A stretch of 8,248 nt of DNA from Acidobacteriaceae bacterium (lineage in GTDB: Bacteria > Acidobacteriota > Terriglobia > Terriglobales > Acidobacteriaceae): NCBI GenBank assembly GCA_030044455.1, contig JASHVU010000492.1:1-8248 (forward strand), read 5' to 3'. A program made the position numbers and the translations under genes. The first letter of the stretch is position 1, and every line of letters begins with the position of its first letter. Below, in pieces: positions 1 to 6,547 of the stretch. Below the pieces are notes generated by a model that saw only the letters and a list, made by a program, of their open reading frames with translations, was not told where the DNA came from and searched no databases.

Positions 1-1
1 C

Positions 2-460
2 GTTCGCCGCGCCGGTTCCTTCTGGCATGTCCGGAAGCAGTGGAAAGCCGGAGATTCGATCTCTATCCGTTTCAAACAGTCCGTGCGCGGGCTTCCGGCA
101 CTCGACAACGAATTTGCCCTCCAATATGGTCCGCTGTTGTATGTGCTGTCGGTGAAAGGAGAAGCTGAAACGGTCAAGGCATACCCACGACCTGAGTTCA
201 GGGATTACTACGTCACCAAAAGCCCGGATGCCGAGACCGATCTTAGGCTCCCCGCCGATAAAAGTGCCACAGGATTTGGTTTCGTGTCTCGATCGAATGC
301 TAATTCCGATCCCGACTATCCGCTTGATGATCCGAGCGGGGTTCTCTCGGGTGAAATGCTTGCCGGCGATGGCACACCAGCCGCAATCACTCTGGTGCCC
401 ATGGGCGCGAAAAACACGCGCCTGCGCCGGGTCACTTTCCCAATGTCCAAACAACTTTAA
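2..460 (+). CDS. GH127/DUF1680-type glycoside hydrolase, C-terminal fragment (5' end outside window)
   Basis: The reading frame is open from the left edge and stops at TAA 458-460, giving about 152 visible residues. The start and the catalytic alpha/alpha barrel lie outside the window. What remains matches the C-terminal beta-sandwich part of DUF1680 proteins. It has a 'W-K-A-G-D-S-I-S-I-R-F' strand near visible residues 19-29, the family signature 'FALQYGPLLYVL' shortly after, and a closing 'ITLVPMGAKNTRLRRVTFP' strand, which is the usual end of this family. Characterised GH127 members are zinc-cysteine beta-L-arabinofuranosidases; the Zn ligands cannot be checked here. It converges with another member of the same family on the opposite strand (519-2567). 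The two tails resemble each other only at the family motifs, so this is a diverged paralogue and not a recent duplicate. The in-frame GTG at 83 is internal and is not the start. Family assignment is fairly sure; substrate is not. Confidence 0.8.
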   Translation, partial: VRRAGSFWHVRKQWKAGDSISIRFKQSVRGLPALDNEFALQYGPLLYVLSVKGEAETVKAYPRPEFRDYYVTKSPDAETDLRLPADKSATGFGFVSRSNANSDPDYPLDDPSGVLSGEMLAGDGTPAAITLVPMGAKNTRLRRVTFPMSKQL

Positions 461-475
461 GACTTTTTGATTGCG

Positions 476-516
476 CAACAAAACCAGCGGATGGCGGTAG
501 ATTGCCGCGATCTGGG
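476..516 (-). terminator. Candidate rho-independent terminator of the minus-strand genes
   Basis: Read on the minus strand just after the TAG of the GH127-type gene (519-521), the sequence can fold into an imperfect hairpin. GCGG/CCGC (494-497 with 505-508) closes a 7-nt loop. It is extended past one G-G mismatch (one C-C on the minus strand) by GAT/ATC (490-492 with 510-512), and then by CCA/TGG (484-486 with 513-515) past a 3-nt bulge. It is followed directly by TTTTGTTG on the minus strand (complement of 476-483). The hairpin plus U-rich tail fits a terminator, but the stem is imperfect and the U tract is interrupted. There is no matching U tract on the plus-strand side, so it should act for the minus-strand genes only. 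Confidence 0.45.
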
Positions 517-518
517 TT

Positions 519-2567
519 CTACGACGTGCGCGGAAACATCGACACGCCGAACTTTGCGCAGCCGTAAGGCGACAGCACAATCCTGGTGGGTGTACCGGTC
601 ATGAGCTTGTCGGGAAGCGGCTGCAATTCCGTCGGCGTCCACGCGATTTCGTGCGCATTGATTCCAAGCTGCAGCGGCGTGGAAAGACTCCACCGCCACT
701 GGTCATAATTGAATCCGGATACGCGCATGACCTCGGCCTCGCTTGGGCCGGGCATGCTGCCATTTACGTCAATCGCGTAATTCGATTTGATACCGGGAAC
801 CTCCTGATTCGGCGATTGCGCCGGGATGGGAAACGAAAACAACATAGGCCCGTAGTAGACCGCAGCGTAAGGATTGTGAATGTCTTTCAACTGCGAGATT
901 GCGCGGCTGTTTTTGAAATAGGGGATCTGAGGGTAGGGGGTTTCATATCCTTTGAGAACGCGGACCCGCATGGGAAAGCGAAGCTGCACGGTGTCGCCGG
1001 GTTTCCAATCGCGCGTCACCGTCAGAAACGAGCTGAAGTGCGGATTCACCTCCCATGGCCTGCTGTTGACCAGGACCTCGGCTTCGACGGCCGAGGCGGG
1101 AATGCGCAGGTGGAGCGGAAATCGAATCTCACGTTCAGGCGTAACCCGCATTTCAATGTGTTCTTCAAATGGATATGCGGTAACCGCCTCAATGCGTATC
1201 CTGACGCCGCCGTTGACGGTTCCCGTCATCAGCGACGGACCGTAGAGCGTTGCCGCCATGCCTCCGTCTGGCGTCGCCATCCACATGTGCATCACGTAAT
1301 TTGGAATAATCCGATTCAGATTGCCCACGCAACACAGCACCGGATCGCCGATGTCGGTGTATTGGTACGATCCTTTGCCGGGATTTGCAGGCTCCTGGCC
1401 CGGAAGCGTAGTGCTGAACCGGTTCGGCCGCTGATAATACGACATTGTTTTGAAGTCGGCACTCACAGGGGCGGGGCCGGCATTCAGGAAGATCTGCTCT
1501 ACGCGATCCAGGTATTTGGAATCCCCTGTGATTCTCGCAAGGCAAAGATTTGTCCAGATGGATGCGGACACATCGCAGGTTTCGACGTTGCGCGTCGAAC
1601 CGATTCCTGCGTGATACTCTTCACCGGAACTTACGCCCATGGGGAGGAGGCTGTTGACATCGTTCCAGTACAGGCCGGCCGCTGTAGCAGAGAGATCGCG
1701 AGCCGATCCCGTCCAGGGAAAGAGAAGAGCCGGCGTTCGGATATGCTCGTAGAAAATGACGTTGTGTCCGAACTCCACATCTCCGCCCGCCCACGCGTCG
1801 ACGGTATCCATGTATGACTTTCTACGCGAGAAGGCCAGCATATTGTCCAGGATCTGCGGGTCACGGCTGATTCTGTAGGTATCGGCAATCGCGTCGATGT
1901 TCACTGCGCCCGACACGGTTCCAAACGTCGCCGGAAGATCGTCGAGCGGATAGGTTCTGTAAACCTTCACCAGCGCTTGCAGGACTTTGGGATTACCTGA
2001 TGCCATTTGATAAGCAACGAGAGCGCGGCCCATGTGAGAATGGGCCCAGCTATTGAACGGGTCTTTCACCGCCGAAAGCGGGCGCCAGTAAATGAACGAC
2101 TCGCCGCCTTTCAAGACGCCGTCAACCACCGCATCCAATCGCTCTGCGACCTTTTGAATGAGTTTTTGATCCCCGAGCATGTAGCCGAGGCGAATGGCGC
2201 CGTCGAGCCAGTAGCTGCATTGTTCGAGAGGCCATCCTGTCCCATCCGCATTGGCTCCGAGCGCGGAGAATCCATAACCGCGCCACGCCTCATGGAAGGT
2301 TGCGCAGTATTCATCCAGATGGCCGGTGATGCCGTTGACCGCAGTCTGGGCCCATGACTGCAGCCATCCGCGTGGCTCAACGGCCCCCGCGGGAAGAACG
2401 GCAAAAGAGGGTGGACGCACATCAACCCCGGTCGCTCCGATCGCCGGTAAGGCAGTTCGCAGCTCAGAATCTTGCGCTGCACATTTCAGCTGGCCTGGTA
2501 ACAGAAGTCCCGCACCAACTGCGGCGGAAGCTGTGAGGAACTCGCGGCGGGTAGTGTTATCCGGCAT
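519..2567 (-). CDS. Tat-exported GH127/DUF1680-type glycosidase (putative beta-L-arabinofuranosidase)
   Basis: This is a 682-residue protein, starting ATG at 2565-2567 and ending TAG at 519-521. Residues 1-30 form a twin-arginine signal: T-R-R-E-F-L at 6-11, then the hydrophobic stretch ASAAVGAGLLL. The body has the length and order of DUF1680 proteins: an alpha/alpha barrel at about 55-430, then beta-sandwich domains to the end. The zinc ligands and nucleophile known from Bifidobacterium longum HypBA1 (Glu338, Cys340, Cys417, Cys418) have clear counterparts in E329-T-C331 and C412-C413. Glu316/317 lie near where the acid/base Glu322 is expected, but this is not a firm alignment. 'VYYGPMLFSFPIP' near 570-582 and 'IVLSPYGC' near 663-670 are family C-terminal motifs. 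The predicted reaction is hydrolysis of terminal beta-L-arabinofuranosides outside the cytoplasm. It could instead belong to GH146, which shares the fold and Cys chemistry. The start sits 14 bp after the stop of the upstream gene, with a weak purine-rich AAGAAG site overlapping that stop, so co-transcription and perhaps translational coupling are likely. Confidence 0.85.
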   Translation of the reverse strand: MPDNTTRREFLTASAAVGAGLLLPGQLKCAAQDSELRTALPAIGATGVDVRPPSFAVLPAGAVEPRGWLQSWAQTAVNGITGHLDEYCATFHEAWRGYGFSALGANADGTGWPLEQCSYWLDGAIRLGYMLGDQKLIQKVAERLDAVVDGVLKGGESFIYWRPLSAVKDPFNSWAHSHMGRALVAYQMASGNPKVLQALVKVYRTYPLDDLPATFGTVSGAVNIDAIADTYRISRDPQILDNMLAFSRRKSYMDTVDAWAGGDVEFGHNVIFYEHIRTPALLFPWTGSARDLSATAAGLYWNDVNSLLPMGVSSGEEYHAGIGSTRNVETCDVSASIWTNLCLARITGDSKYLDRVEQIFLNAGPAPVSADFKTMSYYQRPNRFSTTLPGQEPANPGKGSYQYTDIGDPVLCCVGNLNRIIPNYVMHMWMATPDGGMAATLYGPSLMTGTVNGGVRIRIEAVTAYPFEEHIEMRVTPEREIRFPLHLRIPASAVEAEVLVNSRPWEVNPHFSSFLTVTRDWKPGDTVQLRFPMRVRVLKGYETPYPQIPYFKNSRAISQLKDIHNPYAAVYYGPMLFSFPIPAQSPNQEVPGIKSNYAIDVNGSMPGPSEAEVMRVSGFNYDQWRWSLSTPLQLGINAHEIAWTPTELQPLPDKLMTGTPTRIVLSPYGCAKFGVSMFPRTS

Positions 2568-2581
2568 ATTTGCGGTTCTTC

Positions 2582-4969
2582 TTATCTCGATATTTCAAGC
2601 AGCATCGAAGCTGCCTGTGGCAGGTCGACAGAAAGAGAGGAGCTCTGAGTGGAAAGGTTGCGTCCCGTCCACAAATCCTTCCATTGCGTTGCGCCCCAGC
2701 TTTCTGGAATCTCGAGGACAGCGTGGCGTGACAAATCCGCGTCGTCGCGCAAACCCTCTTCGAGATTGCCCGCCAAAATGCGAATGTGTCCGTCGACAGT
2801 GCGCCAGGCGGCGATATTCATGGTTTGCTTCAAGTCGATTTCTCTCGCGTGAAGACATGCCTGCTGTTTGAGCAATTGGTTCATTACGCCTGCAGCCAAC
2901 GCGTACGGAGTGCCGGTGTTTCCCCATATCCAGGAGAGAGGCTTCCCTTCAGTCGAACGCAGATCCGGCGGATTCCACACCATCACCCGCTTTTCCCCGG
3001 AATCTGCGAGCGTCAACTGCGGAACGCCGTCAGCTCGGTAGATCACCTGCGCCGAGGTCGAAGCCTCAACTTGCTGTGGATAGCAAAAGGAGTTGAACCA
3101 TGCTTCTGAACCCTGGACAAATCCGGCAGCGCTGGTTGCTCCGCGGCACGGCCGGACCTCGAGGGGCGCAGTGTCAAAATCGCCGCGCAATCCTGCTAGC
3201 GCCGCGAGTTTCGGATCAATGCCGCCGGCCGCACTGCCAAGCAGCGCGACGGGCTGTCCTGCACGGATCATCTTTACCAACTCGCTCAACTGCGGCGGAG
3301 AAAGATGAACCGGAGTTTGCACCACAAATAGATCGGAGTGGACTTGCGGGAGCCACTCCATTCGAGTGGCGGAAAGGATAGGGACAGGCCACTTGATCAG
3401 CGAGCCAGCCTGTTCATCGAGCCACTCGTTAATCTGCCCATCGGGAGAGGCGTGCTCGGCTTGCCACTGCATCGCGGCGCGGTTGTAGACGAGAGTCGGT
3501 CCCATCACGTCGCTCATCTGACGTGCATCGGTCACCGCAGCATTGATATTTGTGGTGAGGAACCGGACGTCGTTCTCACCGAGCAGACGCTCGCCCTGGT
3601 TGGCCCACGAAATATAAGTTCCATTTGGAATCTTCAACTCGTGAGGCATTTTCACCGCTGCATGGGAGTATGCCCAGATGCCCCAGCGCAGTTTTTCCGG
3701 AGCGGTGTGAATCACATCCCAGCTCTCCCAGGCATCGAAAGTCTCAACCAGCGAATAATGCCGAACCTTGGTGTCTGCCAGGATGGCGGCATGAGTGAGC
3801 ATGTAGGCAAGCTGATAGGTCCAACCCTTCGTCGGTCCGTTCCAGAAGACACGATCGCGCACGCCAACTTCATTCCATGCGCCGGCCCATGTCTGGTCGA
3901 CAAAAATGTCGAGATAACCCTGCATGGCCAATGCTTCAAGATCCAATCCATTCGAGCGCCAGTCGGCAATCGCGCTTGCGCCGCTCGAATACATCATCAC
4001 AAGCGCGGCGGGATTTGCCAGTTTGGTTTCGCGCACCAGGTCTTCCACGTCCTGCGTTGCCTTGTGAATCACCTCCGCCGACGGAGCGACCAGCCCCCAG
4101 GGCCCTCCTCGCTGGTAGGGAAGCGGTAGTCCGAACGAGTCCCGCAGCATGATTGCATCGAGGCCCAACGCGTGCGACAGGCTGCCCCACTGTGCTGCGA
4201 ATGCCCGGTGCACCGGCATGCCCTCAGGAATGCCGCCCGGAAATCCGCCAAGAGGCCGGGCGTCCGCATGCAGGTGGGCGCCAGGATCGAAGTACCTGCC
4301 AACATCGAAACAACCCTCCTGGTGAAAGGATGATTTCGTGAAGGCCTCAGGATGACGTTTTACCCATGCAGCTTCCTCGCCGTACGCATTCGTCCAAGCG
4401 TAGGTCAGGATTCCGACTTTGAAATCGTGGATGCCGGCGCGGGCCGCTTCGAGTTTCAGCCCAGCAGAGAGCTGCTTCAAGTCGCCATAGGTCCAGGGAT
4501 CGTAGCCGCGTCTCTTAATCACGACAGGGCTGGCGAACCGCTCCTCAAAGAGCTTTTCACGCTGGGCAGTCGTGCCGGTCAGCATTTGGTGCTCGTCGAC
4601 CCACTGGCTTTCGCCGCTTCCGGTGGGCAAAGAGATTCTCTGATCCGGATTGCCTGACCACTCCATCACTGGTCCCACCGTCCACCCGACGTTGAGAATC
4701 ACCCCGCGGTAACCGCAGACGCCATCAAAAAGCGGAAGGAATCGTTTCCAGAACTGGCTTATGCTGCCGGCCTGATCGTGCTGCTTGAACCAATAGAGAT
4801 CGATCTCCAGCCAGCGATCGGTCTGAATGCATGGCTGCGGAGCAGTCGACGCGAATGCGCTGATCGGAATCACAGCCGGCAGCAACCCCGGCAGAACCGC
4901 AAGCGTAAGAAAACGATGGAACCATTTGAATCGCAAAATTCGAGACATCACAGCTCTGTCATGTTCCAT
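2582..4969 (-). CDS. Secreted glycoside-hydrolase-like protein, unassigned family (GH42-like layout)
   Basis: This is a 795-residue protein, ATG 4967-4969 to TAA 2582-2584. I do not recognise a named family. Residues 9-40 form a Sec signal peptide: a basic stretch (RILRFKWFHR), the hydrophobic LTLAVLPGLLPAVIPI, and probable cleavage at A-F-A40/S. Residues ~50-450 look like a TIM barrel, with strand-like segments RGVILNVGW (88-96), KVGILTYAW (184-192), GLDAIMLRDSFG (269-280), YLDIFVDQTW (352-361) and HYSLVETFDAW (404-414). D277 and E409 are candidate catalytic acids by position only. Residues ~490-600 resemble the Rossmann-like trimerisation domain of GH42 beta-galactosidases ('DLFVVQTPVHLSPPQLSELV', 546-565, then RAGQPVALLG, 569-578). 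The last ~80 residues look like a small beta domain. Its job is inferred to be extracytoplasmic glycan cleavage alongside the GH127-type enzyme 14 bp downstream. A second start at M8 (4946-4948) would give a more standard signal peptide; neither start has a strong ribosome site. The hydrolase role is likely, the substrate is unknown. Confidence 0.6.
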   Translation of the reverse strand: MEHDRAVMSRILRFKWFHRFLTLAVLPGLLPAVIPISAFASTAPQPCIQTDRWLEIDLYWFKQHDQAGSISQFWKRFLPLFDGVCGYRGVILNVGWTVGPVMEWSGNPDQRISLPTGSGESQWVDEHQMLTGTTAQREKLFEERFASPVVIKRRGYDPWTYGDLKQLSAGLKLEAARAGIHDFKVGILTYAWTNAYGEEAAWVKRHPEAFTKSSFHQEGCFDVGRYFDPGAHLHADARPLGGFPGGIPEGMPVHRAFAAQWGSLSHALGLDAIMLRDSFGLPLPYQRGGPWGLVAPSAEVIHKATQDVEDLVRETKLANPAALVMMYSSGASAIADWRSNGLDLEALAMQGYLDIFVDQTWAGAWNEVGVRDRVFWNGPTKGWTYQLAYMLTHAAILADTKVRHYSLVETFDAWESWDVIHTAPEKLRWGIWAYSHAAVKMPHELKIPNGTYISWANQGERLLGENDVRFLTTNINAAVTDARQMSDVMGPTLVYNRAAMQWQAEHASPDGQINEWLDEQAGSLIKWPVPILSATRMEWLPQVHSDLFVVQTPVHLSPPQLSELVKMIRAGQPVALLGSAAGGIDPKLAALAGLRGDFDTAPLEVRPCRGATSAAGFVQGSEAWFNSFCYPQQVEASTSAQVIYRADGVPQLTLADSGEKRVMVWNPPDLRSTEGKPLSWIWGNTGTPYALAAGVMNQLLKQQACLHAREIDLKQTMNIAAWRTVDGHIRILAGNLEEGLRDDADLSRHAVLEIPESWGATQWKDLWTGRNLSTQSSSLSVDLPQAASMLLEISR

Positions 4970-5040
4970 GGATTTCGCGCACTCTCCCAGGTTCTCTATT
5001 TACGGCATGTCACTTAGCAGTGATCTTTCTGCGAATCTCT

Positions 5041-6411
5041 TCATTCGGTCTCTGAGGCTGAAACTGCTGAAGGTTCCACGGCGATCCAGTAGTCTTCAAT
5101 TTCTTCGAGATTTTTGTTCCGGGTCTCGGGGACATATAGCCAAGTGAAGACACCTTGGCAAATCGCCATGAGTCCAAGAAAGCCAAACGTGAGCGCCCTG
5201 CCGATGACATGAAATGCAAAAGGAAAGAGCAGGACGACAACGGCGTCGGCGACCCACTGAATCAGCACGGGCACGGTCATTGCCCGGCCGCGCACATCGT
5301 TGGGAAAGATTTCCGGGACTAGAGTCCAGAAGACTGGCCCAACGCCGAAACTGAAAAAGGCCAGGTAGATCAATATGAATGTCAAAACAATGACGCCATG
5401 AAATTGACCGGCGAGCACGACCACTACGAGCGAAACAAGGCAGAAAGCCATGCCGAACGATCCCACAATATAGAGCGCCTTGCGGCCATACCGGTCGATT
5501 GCCCACAGGGACCCAAGAGTAAAAAGGAACTCCGTCACTCCGACTAAGATTGTGGAGGCGAGAGCGGAGTCGATTTTGGAACCTGCCGATTGGAAGATTC
5601 CAGGAGCATAGTCGATAATCGTGTTGATTCCCGAAACCTGGATAAGGATCGCAAGAATGGCGCTCGCCAACAATGCGCGACGAACTCCCGGGCGAAGAAG
5701 GCTGCTCCAGGACTGCTTCCCCGTGTGCATCGAGGCGGCAATTTCTGCAACCTGTGCGGTTACACTGCGAGCGCCGCCGATGCGTTCGAGCACCACGGAT
5801 GCTTCTCGTGCACGGCCGCTCATAACGAGAAATCGCGGCGTTTCAGGGGCGAGGGCAATCAAGAGAACAAACACGGCTGACGGTACGACTCCTGTGAGGA
5901 ACATCCAGCGCCAATTGTTTACGCCTGTGTCACGGAGCAGATAGTTAATGGCGAAGGACGTAATGATGCCGAGGACGATCGAAAGTTGATACATGGTTCC
6001 CATTCGACCGCGAATTGCGGTGGGGGATACTTCGGAGATATACAAGGGGGAAAGCAGGGAAACTGCGCCAACAGCGATGCCGCCGAAGATACGGGCCGTA
6101 ATAAAGGCGGCAAAGTTGCCAGCCATTGCCGTGGCTACTGAGGTGAGAGCAAAGAGAAGGGCAACGACGAATAACAGTTTTCTGCGCCCATAACGATCGG
6201 TCAGGCGACCCGCCAGCAACGATCCAACAACGCAGCCAAAAAGCAATGAGCTGAACGCCCAACCGAGCCCCAGGTCGCCCAATTGAAACGCGCGGCCGAT
6301 GAATGGACCTGCGCCGGTGATGATGGCAATGTCGAATCCAAAGAGCAGGCCCCCCAAGGCCGCGGTGCAAGCCAGGAAAATGAGGTAACGAAGATGGATG
6401 CGATTATTCAC
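5041..6411 (-). CDS. MFS sugar porter family transporter (proton-coupled sugar uptake)
   Basis: This is a 456-residue inner-membrane protein with about 12 hydrophobic segments, GTG 6409-6411 to TGA 5041-5043. GAGG sits 10 nt before the GTG, which supports this start. It carries the sugar porter signatures in order: G-F-D27 in TM1, GRLTDRYGRRK (68-78), R134-G-R after TM4, PETPRFL (189-195), QVSGIN (258-263), AIDRYGRK (304-311), VPEIFPNDVRGR (365-376) and PETRNKNLEEIE (428-439). By eye against E. coli XylE, the proton-linked D27 and R133 and the sugar contacts Q168, Q289, N294, W392 and Q415 have counterparts at D27, R134, Q142, Q258, N263, W362 and Q385. XylE Q288, Y298 and N325 are replaced by I257, D267 and E294, so the substrate may not be xylose or glucose. 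It lies between hydrolase genes on the same strand and probably imports their product. Family is certain; the transported sugar is unknown. Confidence 0.93.
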   Translation of the reverse strand: MNNRIHLRYLIFLACTAALGGLLFGFDIAIITGAGPFIGRAFQLGDLGLGWAFSSLLFGCVVGSLLAGRLTDRYGRRKLLFVVALLFALTSVATAMAGNFAAFITARIFGGIAVGAVSLLSPLYISEVSPTAIRGRMGTMYQLSIVLGIITSFAINYLLRDTGVNNWRWMFLTGVVPSAVFVLLIALAPETPRFLVMSGRAREASVVLERIGGARSVTAQVAEIAASMHTGKQSWSSLLRPGVRRALLASAILAILIQVSGINTIIDYAPGIFQSAGSKIDSALASTILVGVTEFLFTLGSLWAIDRYGRKALYIVGSFGMAFCLVSLVVVVLAGQFHGVIVLTFILIYLAFFSFGVGPVFWTLVPEIFPNDVRGRAMTVPVLIQWVADAVVVLLFPFAFHVIGRALTFGFLGLMAICQGVFTWLYVPETRNKNLEEIEDYWIAVEPSAVSASETE

Positions 6412-6547
6412 TTGATTGATACCTCATCCCGTCTGGGTTGCAACCCGCGGAATCGTCCCGAGGGATTGTCTGGTTCGACGGGACGCCAATTGGAAGCAGG
6501 TGCGGGCGAGTTTCTTATTGAGCAGGGCCTGGGCGTAGCAGTCAGAC
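6412..6547 (-). promoter_or_regulatory. Leader between the right-edge hydrolase-like gene and the sugar porter, with inverted repeats
   Basis: This 136-bp stretch between the TGA of the right-edge gene and the GTG of the transporter is the longest non-coding gap in the window. It holds a perfect palindrome (6435-6446), a separate 7-bp inverted repeat (6454-6460 with 6479-6485, 18-nt spacer) and the GAGG ribosome site of the transporter. I could not pick a convincing -35/-10 pair by eye. It may carry a promoter or operator for the transporter and the two downstream hydrolases; that is inference. Confidence 0.35.
6435..6446. promoter_or_regulatory. Perfect 12-bp palindrome GGGTTGCAACCC, candidate operator
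   Basis: GGGTTGCAACCC reads the same on both strands. Its near edge is 23 bp upstream of the GTG start of the sugar porter, a position where a repressor dimer could block transcription. Length and full symmetry fit a dimeric regulator site, such as a LacI-type one, but no regulator gene is present in the window and no second copy was noticed. As RNA it would form only a short stem with no proper loop, so a DNA-binding site is the better reading. Confidence 0.35.

Noticed and set aside
471..478. TTGCGCAA palindrome after the plus-strand stop
   Set aside because: Eight bases with no loop cannot form a useful hairpin, and short palindromes of this size are expected by chance.
651..1817. 388-codon open frame on the plus strand
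   Set aside because: It lies wholly antisense to the GH127-type gene, and its translation is rich in Arg and His with no family motifs; this is typical of a codon-bias shadow of a GC-rich gene.
2472..2483. Possible lipobox (Q-L-K-C) in the GH127-type signal region
   Set aside because: The residues before the Cys do not fit L-[AS]-[GA]-C, since Lys at -1 is not accepted; ordinary Tat signal cleavage is more likely.
2326..2871. 181-codon plus-strand frame spanning the junction of two minus-strand genes
   Set aside because: It covers the end of one and the start of another well-supported gene, and its Arg/Ser-rich translation looks non-coding.
3338..4129. 263-codon open frame on the plus strand
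   Set aside because: It is antisense to the 795-residue protein, which has a signal peptide and ordered domains; the plus-strand translation shows none.
5010..5023. Small hairpin TCACT-TAGC-AGTGA in the gap after the transporter
   Set aside because: The stem is only 5 bp with no U tract in the minus direction, so it is too weak to call a terminator; the downstream gene is close and probably co-transcribed.
6407..6430. Seven-codon ATG...TAA frame overlapping the transporter start, as a leader peptide
   Set aside because: It is too short, its ATG lies within the ribosome site itself, and the codons show nothing suggestive of attenuation.
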